Assembly (NCBI RefSeq): GCF_036186745.1
Contig: NZ_CP108086.1
Location: 7,006,001-7,070,000 of the forward strand
Length of the DNA: 64,000 bases
From: Microbispora hainanensis
Lineage (GTDB): Bacteria; Actinomycetota; Actinomycetes; Streptosporangiales; Streptosporangiaceae
Reading direction: 5' to 3'
In this document: one piece after another, positions 1 through 7,429 of the stretch
Numbering within the stretch: position 1 is the first letter of the stretch
Layout of the letters: each line of letters starts with the position of its first letter
Notes under the pieces: model-generated
Database searches by the model: none
Told to the model about the DNA's origin: nothing
What the model saw: the letters and a program-made list of their open reading frames with translations, nothing else
Made by a program: the position numbers and the translations under genes

Positions 1-43
1 TCAACGTCCGCGACTCGACGGGCCCCGTCCCGTCGTCCTGATC

Positions 44-82
44 CGCGCGGGTGCGGGCGGCGCGGGCGCCCGCACCCGCGCG
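44..82. terminator. Perfect GC hairpin, terminator-like
   Basis: Sixteen-base-pair perfect inverted repeat (arms 44-59 and 67-82) with a 7-nt loop. It lies just downstream, on the minus strand, of the decayed monooxygenase reading frame, so it is probably the terminator of the former gene. No T-run follows, as is usual in high-GC actinomycetes. Confidence 0.6.
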
Positions 83-101
83 AGCTCGGATTCCGGACGG
101 C

Positions 102-753
102 CTACGCGAACCCGCCCGCGTCCACGGTGCCGGCCGTCTCGAAGACGTCGACCGAGTCCAGGGGGATCGGGGTGAACATCGTCGGGCGTGCCCCACTCCT
201 CCACGCCCGCGCGGGCCTTCGGGGATTCGAAGACCGCGACCTGGTTGAGCATCTCGCCGCCGCGCAGGCCGTACTGGACGAAGTGGCAGCGCGGGCCGAC
301 GTGGACCGAGACCTCGCGAAGGTCCACATCGCGGCCGGCCTCCTCGATGGGCACCGCGGCGCGGTAGGCGACATAGGAAGAGCTGACCGGCTCGTCCTCG
401 ACCAGAAGGCGGCGCGCCACCGAGTGCAGGCCGTCGGCGGCGATGACGATCCGCGCCTCGTCGGTCCGGCCGTCCGCCAGCCGCACCCGGGCGCCCGATG
501 CGGTGTTCTCGTAGCCGGTGACGCGGGCGTCGGTCACCAGGCCGACTCCCGCGCGCCGGCAGGCACGCAGGAAGATGCCGTGCAGGTCGCTGCGGTGGAT
601 GACCATGTACGGGTAACTGTACGTGCGCTCCAGGTCGGCCAGGTCGAGGCGGGTCAGCTCGCCACCGTCGAGGGCGTCGCGCATCACCATGCTCGCCGGC
701 AGCACGCCGAGGCTCCTGGCCTCCTCAAGCAGGCGCTCGGCGACGGCGATTAC
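102..753 (-). pseudogene. FAD-dependent aromatic monooxygenase remnant
   Basis: Residues read from about 753 down to 175 resemble the middle of salicylate/3-hydroxybenzoate-type FAD monooxygenases: a RSDLHGIFL segment, the second FAD motif IVIAADGLHSVARR, and a WGTPDD segment. The N-terminal GxGxxG Rossmann motif is absent, because the similarity starts abruptly near 753. At about 177 the homology stops. A different frame, beginning at an ATG at 177-179 (read on the minus strand), runs as MFTPIPLDSVDVFE and so on to a TAG at 102. The piece is therefore truncated at both ends and joined to an unrelated tail. It is a pseudogene rather than a working enzyme, since the cofactor-binding N-terminus is missing. 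The origin of the tail was not recognised. Confidence 0.65.
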
Positions 754-805
754 CTTCGGCCGTCGAGTCTCCCTCGATCGCCCGGTTTTCCCGATCGCCG
801 GGCAC

Positions 806-833
806 TTGACGTTCCAGATGTTATCGGTAACTC
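806..833 (+). promoter_or_regulatory. Promoter with LacI-type operator for the sugar ABC operon
   Basis: TTGACG (806-811), a 16-bp spacer and TAACTC (828-833) form a plausible promoter. The palindrome GTTATCGGTAAC (820-831) covers the spacer end and the -10. The same 12-mer occurs at 9290-9301 before the secreted glycosidase, which suggests that the LacI-family protein encoded at 4079 represses both units. The hexamer and palindrome matches are seen; regulation is inferred. Confidence 0.65.
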
Positions 834-886
834 TTCTCTGCATCACCGGAAGCCTCCGGTTCCCTGGTGGCATATGGAGAAAGAAT

Positions 887-1828
887 GTGATCGATAACAT
901 ACCTTACGACCGGCCCGTGCCGGGCCACCGCAGGGCGGAGCGCCGGCTCGCGATGCGGGTCCGCACCGTCGCCGAGGCGTACGCCCTGCTCGCACCGAGC
1001 CTCGCCGGTTTCCTGCTCTTCCTGGTGGCGCCCATCTTCGGCGTGGCGGCGCTGAGCCTGTTCGACTGGAACCTGATGGGCGCGCCGTCGTTCGTCGGGC
1101 TGGACAACTATCGCGAGCTCGCCGCCGATTCCGAGGTGTGGCGGGCCGTGCTCAACACGATCTACTACGTGGTGCTCAACATCCCGGCGCAGACCGTGCT
1201 GGCGCTGCTGCTGGCACTCGCGCTGAACCGGCGGATGCGCGGCGGCAAGGTGCTCCGGGTGGTCTTCGTGCTGCCCTGGATGGCCATGCCGGTGGCGCTC
1301 GGCATCATCTGGTCCTGGGTGTTCGACCCCAGATACGGCGTGGTCAACCAGGTGCTCGGCATGGTGGGGATCGACGGCCCCAACTGGCTCACCGATCCCG
1401 CGTGGGCCATGCCGGTGATCGCCTCGGTGAACGTCTGGCAGTACACGGGCTACACGATGCTCATCCTGCTGGCCGGGCTGCAGGCGATTCCGCACACGCT
1501 GTACGAGGCCGCGGCGATCGACGGCACCACGCCGGTGCAGCGGTTCTTCACGATCACCCTGCCGCTGCTGCGGCCGTCGATGTTCTTCGTGCTGGTGACG
1601 AACACGATCGGGTCGTTCCAGATCTTCGACACGGTCTTCGTGATGACCCAGGGCGGCCCCGGCGGCGCCACCGACGTGCTGAACTTCCACATCTACCAGC
1701 AGGGGTTCCAGCTCTTCCGGTCCGGCTACGCCTCGGCGCTGGCGATGGTGCTGTTCGCGCTGATCCTGCTGGTCACCGCGGCGCAGTTCCTCTACTTCCG
1801 CAAGCGCACCGTCTACGACTTCTCCTGA
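887..1828 (+). CDS. Sugar ABC transporter permease (MalF/CUT1 type)
   Basis: Inner-membrane subunit of a binding-protein-dependent oligosaccharide importer, 313 residues, with six hydrophobic segments. The EAA loop that contacts the ATPase is visible as EAAAIDGTTPVQRFFTITLP (about residues 206-225). The GTG at 887 is chosen because GGAG at 876-879 is correctly spaced; longer upstream reading is intergenic, and an ATG at 953 is an alternative. It is the first gene of an operon with the second permease, binding protein, LacI regulator and GH36 enzyme. No ATPase gene is present in the operon, so it probably uses a shared MsiK-type ATPase encoded elsewhere, as is common for actinomycete CUT1 systems. 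Substrate is inferred as an alpha-galactoside or its breakdown product. Confidence 0.9.
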   Translation: MIDNIPYDRPVPGHRRAERRLAMRVRTVAEAYALLAPSLAGFLLFLVAPIFGVAALSLFDWNLMGAPSFVGLDNYRELAADSEVWRAVLNTIYYVVLNIPAQTVLALLLALALNRRMRGGKVLRVVFVLPWMAMPVALGIIWSWVFDPRYGVVNQVLGMVGIDGPNWLTDPAWAMPVIASVNVWQYTGYTMLILLAGLQAIPHTLYEAAAIDGTTPVQRFFTITLPLLRPSMFFVLVTNTIGSFQIFDTVFVMTQGGPGGATDVLNFHIYQQGFQLFRSGYASALAMVLFALILLVTAAQFLYFRKRTVYDFS

Positions 1829-1852
1829 CGATCCCCGATGAAGCCGACCTCC

Positions 1853-1898
1853 ATGAAGAGGACCCCCCATGAAGAGGACCGGATGAAGAGATGAAGAG
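1853..1898 (+). repeat. Four copies of ATGAAGAG around a start codon
   Basis: ATGAAGAG occurs at 1853, 1869, 1883 and 1891. Only the last copy is in frame with the following permease. The others offer out-of-frame starts and Shine-Dalgarno-like AGAGGA. The repeat looks like a local duplication of the start region. Confidence 0.8.
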
Positions 1899-2700
1899 GG
1901 TCGCTCTGTATTCGGCGCTCCTCGCGGGCGCCGTGATCTCGGTCGCGCCCTACCTGATGACGCTGAACTCGGCGTTCAAGGAACCCGCGCAGGTGCTCAC
2001 CACCCCCGCCTGGGAGCCCGCCTTCCCCCTCACGTTCGACAACTTCGCGCAGGTCTGGTCGGAGTACGACATGGCCGGGTTCCTGCTGCACTCGCTGGTC
2101 TACGCCGGGGCCGTGACAGTCGGCCAGGTCGTCTTCAGCACGATGGCCGCCTACGCCTTCGGCCGGATGTCGTTCCCCGGGCGCGACGCGCTGTTCTGGG
2201 GCTACCTCGCGACGATGATGGTGCCGCAGATCGTCACCCTGGTCCCGCTCTTCCTGATCATGCGGGAGTTCGGGCTGATCGACACCTATCTCGGGCTGAT
2301 CCTGCCCACCGCCTTCGGCACGCCGTACGGGATCTTCCTGGTGCGGCAGTACTTCCGCACGATTCCGAGGGACCTGGAGTCGGCCGCGCGCATCGACGGC
2401 GCGGGCACGCTGACCGTGCTCGTCCGGGTGCTGCTTCCGCTGAGCCGGCCGATCCTGGCCACCCTCGCGACCATCACGTTCATCACGACCTGGAACACGC
2501 TGCTGTGGCCGCTGATCGTCACGAACGGCGACGCCACCCGGGTGGTCACGCTCGGCATCTCGGCCCTGAAGGGTCAGTATTCCTCCCAATATCACCTGAT
2601 CCTGGCGGCCGCCGCCCTCGCACTGCTGCCGCTCGTCGTGATCTTCCTGCTGTTCCAGCGGCACATCGTCCGTTCGATCGCCCTGACCGGGCTGAAGTAA
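1891..2700 (+). CDS. Sugar ABC transporter permease (MalG/CUT1 type)
   Basis: Second membrane subunit of the importer, 269 residues, six predicted membrane segments. The EAA-type loop reads ESAARIDGAGTLTVLVRVLL in the second half. The start is taken at the last of four ATGAAGAG copies because the protein then begins MKRVALYSALLAG directly before the first membrane helix. It follows the first permease by 62 bp and precedes the binding protein by 30 bp, so the three are almost certainly one transcript. The length and the lack of an extra N-terminal domain are typical of MalG-like proteins. Confidence 0.9.
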   Translation: MKRVALYSALLAGAVISVAPYLMTLNSAFKEPAQVLTTPAWEPAFPLTFDNFAQVWSEYDMAGFLLHSLVYAGAVTVGQVVFSTMAAYAFGRMSFPGRDALFWGYLATMMVPQIVTLVPLFLIMREFGLIDTYLGLILPTAFGTPYGIFLVRQYFRTIPRDLESAARIDGAGTLTVLVRVLLPLSRPILATLATITFITTWNTLLWPLIVTNGDATRVVTLGISALKGQYSSQYHLILAAAALALLPLVVIFLLFQRHIVRSIALTGLK

Positions 2701-2730
2701 CCACCCCCCAAGAGAGAAGGGCATATCCAT

Positions 2731-4068
2731 ATGTCCAGAAAAATCGCCTTATCTGCTGTCGTGACGGCGGCCCTGCTGTCCCTCGCCGCGTGCGGCGGCG
2801 CGGACGACTCCGGTTCCACCGGCGGCGCCGTCACCCTCAGGTACGCCATGTGGGACGAGGTGCAGAAGCCGCCGATCGAGCAGTCGATCCGCGAGTTCGA
2901 GAAGGCCCACCCGTCCATCAAGGTGCAGATCGAGCTGAACAACTGGAACGACTACTGGAGCAAGCTGCAGACCCAGCTCGCCGGGCGCTCGGCCCCCGAC
3001 GTGTTCTGGGACCACGTCTCCTACTTCCCCAAGTTCAGCAAGGAGGGCGTGCTCACCGACCTGGCGCCGCTCATCGCTCAGGACAAGGTGGACACCTCGA
3101 TCTATGATCCCAAGCTCGCCGAGGGCTGGAAGGTCGACGGCAAGGTCTACGGCCTGCCCAAGGACTGGGACACCATCGGCCTCTTCTACAGCACCAAGGC
3201 GCTCAAGGACGCCGGGCTCACCCCCGCCGACCTCGACGGCCTCACCTGGAACCCCGACGACGGCGGCACCTTCGTCAAGACGCTGCAGAAGCTCACGGTC
3301 GACGAGAACGGCAAGCACCCTGACGAGGCCGGCTTCGACCCCAAGAAGGTCAAGCAGCACGGCCTCGCCATGCAGGCCCCGACCGGTCAGCAGGACTGGT
3401 GGAACTTCGCGCTGCAGAACGGCTGCACGCTCCAGGACAAGCCGTGGGGCCGGTGGACCATCGACCAGCCGGCCTGCGTGCAGGCCATCCAGTTCGTCCA
3501 GGATCTGCGGCTGAAGTATCACGTCGCGGTGCCCGCCACGGTCACCAACCCGCCCAACGGGCCGTCCCTCGACCAGGTGGTCGGGCGCGGCGAGGCGGCC
3601 ACCGCGATGGACGGAAGCTGGATGCTGCGCGCGTTCGACACCGCACTGCCCAACGGCGGCTTCGGCGTCGCCGACCTCCCCGCGGGCCCGGCAGGCAAGG
3701 GCAGCGTCTACAACGGCCTGACCGAGGCCGTCTACGCCGGCACCAAGCACCCGAAGGAAGCCTGGGAGCTGCTCAAGTGGCTGACGTCCGAACGCCATCA
3801 GAAGGCCGTCGCCGAGGCGGGCGCCGTCTGGCCGGGCATCACCTCGCTCAACGACGTCTTCGCCGACGCCTGGAAGGCCAAGGGCGTCGACGTCACCGGC
3901 TTCAAGAAGGCCGCCGAGGGCACCACGATGGGCTACCCGCTGACCGAGGCGGCCGACGTCTACAACGTCAAGGCGCTCGACATCTTCAACCAGGTCTGGC
4001 TGGGCCAGCTGTCGCCGCAGGACGCCGCCCAGAAGATCACCACCGAGGCCAACGCCGCCATCAAGTAA
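2731..4068 (+). CDS. Extracellular solute-binding lipoprotein (CUT1 family)
   Basis: Captures the sugar outside the membrane for the two permeases upstream. The 445-residue product starts with a short basic stretch, a hydrophobic core and the lipobox LAAC (Cys about 20), so it should be lipid-anchored. The rest matches family 1 extracellular binding proteins: an early VTLRYAMWDE strand, PDVFWDHVSYF, an internal KDWDTIGLFY segment and a GVADLPAGPAGKG stretch. AGAGAGAAGGG sits before the ATG. Many aromatic residues (WNDYW, QQDWWNF) could stack against a sugar ring. Ligand identity is inferred only from the GH36 gene in the operon. Confidence 0.9.
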   Translation: MSRKIALSAVVTAALLSLAACGGADDSGSTGGAVTLRYAMWDEVQKPPIEQSIREFEKAHPSIKVQIELNNWNDYWSKLQTQLAGRSAPDVFWDHVSYFPKFSKEGVLTDLAPLIAQDKVDTSIYDPKLAEGWKVDGKVYGLPKDWDTIGLFYSTKALKDAGLTPADLDGLTWNPDDGGTFVKTLQKLTVDENGKHPDEAGFDPKKVKQHGLAMQAPTGQQDWWNFALQNGCTLQDKPWGRWTIDQPACVQAIQFVQDLRLKYHVAVPATVTNPPNGPSLDQVVGRGEAATAMDGSWMLRAFDTALPNGGFGVADLPAGPAGKGSVYNGLTEAVYAGTKHPKEAWELLKWLTSERHQKAVAEAGAVWPGITSLNDVFADAWKAKGVDVTGFKKAAEGTTMGYPLTEAADVYNVKALDIFNQVWLGQLSPQDAAQKITTEANAAIK

Positions 4069-4078
4069 GGTCTGACTC

Positions 4079-5125
4079 ATGGAAGTTACCGGTCACATGC
4101 CTCCCCAGGACGCTCCCCGGACGCGCTCGGCGAGCATCTGGGACGTCGCCCGGGTGGCCGGTGTCTCCCAGCAGACCGTGAGCCGCGTCATCAACGGCAA
4201 GGCCCGGGTCAGCGAGGCGACCCGGGCCAGGGTCCTCCAGGTCATCGCCGAGCTCGGCTACCGGCCCAACCGGCTGGCCCAGGCGCTGGCCGGAGGGCCG
4301 GTCCGCTCGGTCACCGTCCTCACCTCCGACACCGCCCTGTACGGCGCCGCCGCCACCCTGCGCGGCATGGAGGAGGCGGCGAGGACCGCCGGGTTCTCCG
4401 TGGGCATCAGTGTGCTGGAGCGCGACTCCGGCCCGGCGGACATCGCCCTGCGGCTGAACCGGCCCGGGGAGGCGGTCATGGTGATCGCCTTCGACGACGC
4501 GGGCGTGCGCGCGCTGCGGGCGCTGCCCGCGGACGTCCCGGTCACTGCGGCCGTCGAGCGGCGGCCCGACGACGGTCCCGACGACCCCTGGCAGATCTGG
4601 CTGGACGACCGGGCGGCGGCCGCGCACGCGACCCGTTACCTGCTGGGCCTGGGGCACCAGACCGTCCACTACGTGGCCATCCCCTCCTCCACAAGCACAC
4701 TGCCGCAGCGCACCCAGGGCTGGCAGGACGCGCTGCGCGCCGCCGGCCGTCCGCTGCCCGAGCCGCTGCCCGGCGGCTGGAGCCCCCGATCCGGCTACCT
4801 CGCCGTACGCTCCCTGCTCGCGGACCGTTCGGTCACCGCGATTCTGTGCGGCAACGACGACCTGGCCCTGGGTGTCATGCGGGCCGCCCGCGAGGCCGGG
4901 CGGGACATCCCCGGCGACCTCAGCGTGGTCGGTTTCGACGACTCCCCGCCGTCGGCCTACCTCAACCCCTCGCTCACCACGGTGCGGCTCGACTTCGAAG
5001 GGCTCGGCCGGGCCTGCTTCGGCCTGCTGCACCGCAGGCTGGACCCGCAGAACGCCGCGGCCGTACCGGCCTGGAGCGAGCCCGAGCTCATCGTGCGGGA
5101 GAGCAGCGGCCCCGCGCCCACCTGA
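4079..5125 (+). CDS. LacI-family transcriptional regulator
   Basis: 348-residue repressor. The N-terminal helix-turn-helix and hinge helix are clear: SIWDVARVAGVSQQTVSRVI followed by NGKARVSEATRARV and RPNRLAQALAG. The remainder is a periplasmic-binding-like effector domain ending with GNDDLALGVMRAAREAGRDIP and VVGFDDSPPSAYLNPSLTTV, the usual signature of the family. The start ATG at 4079 is 11 bp after the binding-protein stop; an in-frame ATG at 4097 is an alternative. It lies inside the operon it probably controls, and a near-palindrome (GTTACCGGTCAC, 4085-4096) in its first codons could be an autoregulatory site. The inferred targets are the sites at 820 and 9290. Confidence 0.92.
   Translation: MEVTGHMPPQDAPRTRSASIWDVARVAGVSQQTVSRVINGKARVSEATRARVLQVIAELGYRPNRLAQALAGGPVRSVTVLTSDTALYGAAATLRGMEEAARTAGFSVGISVLERDSGPADIALRLNRPGEAVMVIAFDDAGVRALRALPADVPVTAAVERRPDDGPDDPWQIWLDDRAAAAHATRYLLGLGHQTVHYVAIPSSTSTLPQRTQGWQDALRAAGRPLPEPLPGGWSPRSGYLAVRSLLADRSVTAILCGNDDLALGVMRAAREAGRDIPGDLSVVGFDDSPPSAYLNPSLTTVRLDFEGLGRACFGLLHRRLDPQNAAAVPAWSEPELIVRESSGPAPT
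4085..4096. promoter_or_regulatory. Possible internal operator in the lacI gene
   Basis: GTTACCGGTCAC is one mismatch from the palindrome GTTACCGGTAAC and closely resembles the two operators GTTATCGGTAAC found elsewhere. It is within codons 3-6 of the regulator. It could also be chance. Confidence 0.3.
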
Positions 5126-5141
5126 CCTCCCGCGCCTCCCC

Positions 5142-5200
5142 AGCCCCTCCGCCGCACCCCAGCCCCTTCGCCGCATCCCAGCCCCTCCGCCGCATCCCAG
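5142..5200. repeat. 19-bp tandem repeat, three copies
   Basis: Unit AGCCCCTCCGCCGCATCCC repeated at 5142, 5161 and 5180 with one or two differences, plus a partial fourth copy at 5201. It fills most of the 186-bp gap between the regulator and the GH36 gene. No hairpin of terminator strength was found in the gap, so transcription may continue into the GH36 gene. Confidence 0.8.
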
Positions 5201-5311
5201 AGCCCTTCGCCCACCACGGTCCCCTGCCAACGCCACGGTCCTCCGCCGCGCCATGCGGGTGGAGCGTTCCGTGTGTCATGCCGTCCTTCCCTTCGCCGTC
5301 GAAAGGCCGAG

Positions 5312-7384
5312 ATGATCCATCACGACTCCGAACACCGCCTGTGGGTGCTGTCCGGGCCGTCCTCCTCCTATGTGCTGCACCTCGACGAGGCCGACCGGCC
5401 GCGCGTCCTGCACTGGGGTCCCCGGTTCACCCCCGAGCAGGCGGCCTCGCTCCTGCTACGGCTGCCGCAGCCGGGCTTCCGGCCGGTGGAGGACCCGCTC
5501 GAGGGCTCCTTCGACCTGGTCGCGACCGGAGGCCTGCGCTACGGAGACGCCGGGTTGCAGGTGCGCTTCGCCGACGGCACCCGCGACCTGGAGCTCGTCT
5601 TCGCCGGGCAACGCCGCACCGATCGGGAGCTGGTGCTGGCGTACGCCGACCGTCAATACCCGCTGGCCGTCGAGTGCCACTACCGCCTGTTCGGCGACGT
5701 GATCGAGCGCCACCTGGTCCTGCGCAACGAGGGCGAGCCCGTCACCGTCGTACGGGCGGACTCCGCCACCTGGGTGCTCCCCCGGCTGAACGGCTATCGG
5801 CTCAGCTCCGTACGCGGCCAGTGGGGCGCGGAGACCCGGCTGCACCGCACCGAGCTGCCGTACGGCGAGACCGTCATGACCAGCCGCAGAGGTGTGACCA
5901 GCCACCAGGCCAACCCCTGGGCGATGGTCGACGACGGCACGGCGGGCGAGGAGCACGGTGCGGTCTACTCCTGCGCGCTGGCCTGGAGCGGGAGCTGGCG
6001 GCTCGTCGCCCAGCGCCTGCCCACCGAGCGGGTGACGCTGTCCGCGGGTTTCGGGCACGACCCGGTGACCTGGGAGCTGGGCACCGGAGAGGAGCTGATC
6101 ACGCCGGTGTGCGCCGGGCTCTACACCGAGGGCGGCTTCGGCGCCGCCAGCCGCGCCTGGCACGACCACCAGCTCCGGCATGTCCTGCCGCATGCCGGCG
6201 AGCTGCGGCCGGTGCTCTACAACTCCTGGGAGGCGACGGGCTTCGACGTCTCGCTGGACGGGCAGATCCGGCTGGCGGAGGCGGCCGCCCGGATGGGCGT
6301 GGAGCTGTTCGTGGTGGACGACGGCTGGTTCGGCGCCCGCACCCACGACGCCGCCGGGCTCGGCGACTGGTATCCCAACCCGCGCCGGTTTCCCGACGGG
6401 CTCGGGCCGCTGATCGACCGGGTGCACGAGCTGGGCATGCTGTTCGGGCTGTGGGTGGAGCCGGAGATGGTCAACCCCGACAGCGACCTCTACCGCGCCC
6501 ACCCCGACTGGGTGATCCACCGGCCGCACCGGCGGCGCACCGAGCACCGCAACCAGCTCGTGCTCGACCTGTCCCGGCCGGAGGTCGGGGACTGGCTCTT
6601 CCGGACGCTGGACGAGTTGCTGGCCAAGAACGCCATCGACTTCCTCAAGTGGGACATGAACCGCCCCTTCACCGAGGCAGGCCCGGACGAGCGGCTGTGG
6701 CTGGGCCACGTGCACACCCTGTATGACGTGCTCGACCGGCTCCGCGCCGCCCACCCGCACGTGCGGATCGAATCGTGCAGCAGCGGCGGCGGCCGGGTGG
6801 ACCTCGGCATCCTGCGCCGCACCGACCAGGTGTGGACCTCCGACAACACCGACGCCCTCGACCGGCTGGACATCCAGCACGGCTTCTCGCAGTTCTACCC
6901 GGCCCGGGTGATGGGCGCGTGGGTCACCGACAGCCCCAACCCCTACACGGGACGGGAGATCCCCCTCGACTTCCGTTTCCACGTGGCCATGGCCGGGCTG
7001 CTCTCGATCGGCGGGGCCCTGGACGAGTGGAGCCAGGCCGATCTGGACCGGGCGGCCGAGCTCGTCGCCGACTACAAGCGGATCCGGCACCTGGTCCAGC
7101 ACGGCCGGCAGCACCGCCTGCTGCCGCCGGGCGGCGAGCTGTCGGCCGTGCAGTATCTCGCCCCCGACGGCGCCGAGGCCGCCGTGCTCGTCTACCGGCG
7201 CGCCCGCCGGTTCGGGCACGCCGATCCGGGGATCCCCCTGCGCGCCCTCGATCCGCAGGCGCGCTACCGCGACGCGGTCACGGGAGAGGTCCACCACGGG
7301 GCCGTGCTGCTCACCCACGGTCTGTTCCCCGAACTGGCTCCCGGCGACTACGCCAGCGCCATGATCCACCTGGTGAGGGAATAG
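5312..7384 (+). CDS. GH36 alpha-galactosidase
   Basis: Cytosolic retaining alpha-galactosidase (690 residues) that releases galactose from imported alpha-galactosides. The N-terminal beta-supersandwich is followed by a TIM barrel with the family signatures: VLYNSWEATGF, FVVDDGWFGAR, GLWVEPEMVN, the nucleophile motif FLKWDMNR (Asp448), RIESCSSGGGR and the acid/base motif WTSDNTDALDR (Asp511). No signal peptide is present. The ATG at 5312 follows GAAAGG at 5301-5306; upstream in-frame codons are repeat-derived. It is the last gene of the transporter operon, ending at a strong hairpin. Length and motif order are normal for bacterial GH36. Confidence 0.95.
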   Translation: MIHHDSEHRLWVLSGPSSSYVLHLDEADRPRVLHWGPRFTPEQAASLLLRLPQPGFRPVEDPLEGSFDLVATGGLRYGDAGLQVRFADGTRDLELVFAGQRRTDRELVLAYADRQYPLAVECHYRLFGDVIERHLVLRNEGEPVTVVRADSATWVLPRLNGYRLSSVRGQWGAETRLHRTELPYGETVMTSRRGVTSHQANPWAMVDDGTAGEEHGAVYSCALAWSGSWRLVAQRLPTERVTLSAGFGHDPVTWELGTGEELITPVCAGLYTEGGFGAASRAWHDHQLRHVLPHAGELRPVLYNSWEATGFDVSLDGQIRLAEAAARMGVELFVVDDGWFGARTHDAAGLGDWYPNPRRFPDGLGPLIDRVHELGMLFGLWVEPEMVNPDSDLYRAHPDWVIHRPHRRRTEHRNQLVLDLSRPEVGDWLFRTLDELLAKNAIDFLKWDMNRPFTEAGPDERLWLGHVHTLYDVLDRLRAAHPHVRIESCSSGGGRVDLGILRRTDQVWTSDNTDALDRLDIQHGFSQFYPARVMGAWVTDSPNPYTGREIPLDFRFHVAMAGLLSIGGALDEWSQADLDRAAELVADYKRIRHLVQHGRQHRLLPPGGELSAVQYLAPDGAEAAVLVYRRARRFGHADPGIPLRALDPQARYRDAVTGEVHHGAVLLTHGLFPELAPGDYASAMIHLVRE

Positions 7385-7390
7385 GAGTAC

Positions 7391-7422
7391 AGGAGGCCCA
7401 CCGGGCGCCCGGTGGGCCTCCT
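7391..7422. terminator. Bidirectional terminator between convergent genes
   Basis: Arms 7391-7405 and 7408-7422 are perfect 15-bp inverted repeats with a 2-nt centre. It lies between the GH36 stop and the convergent secreted glycosidase stop, so it can serve both. Confidence 0.85.
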
Positions 7423-7429
7423 TCGCCTG

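Noticed and set aside
5456..7369. 637-residue minus-strand frame opposite GH36
   Set aside because: Shadow of the GH36 coding strand; no recognisable motif.
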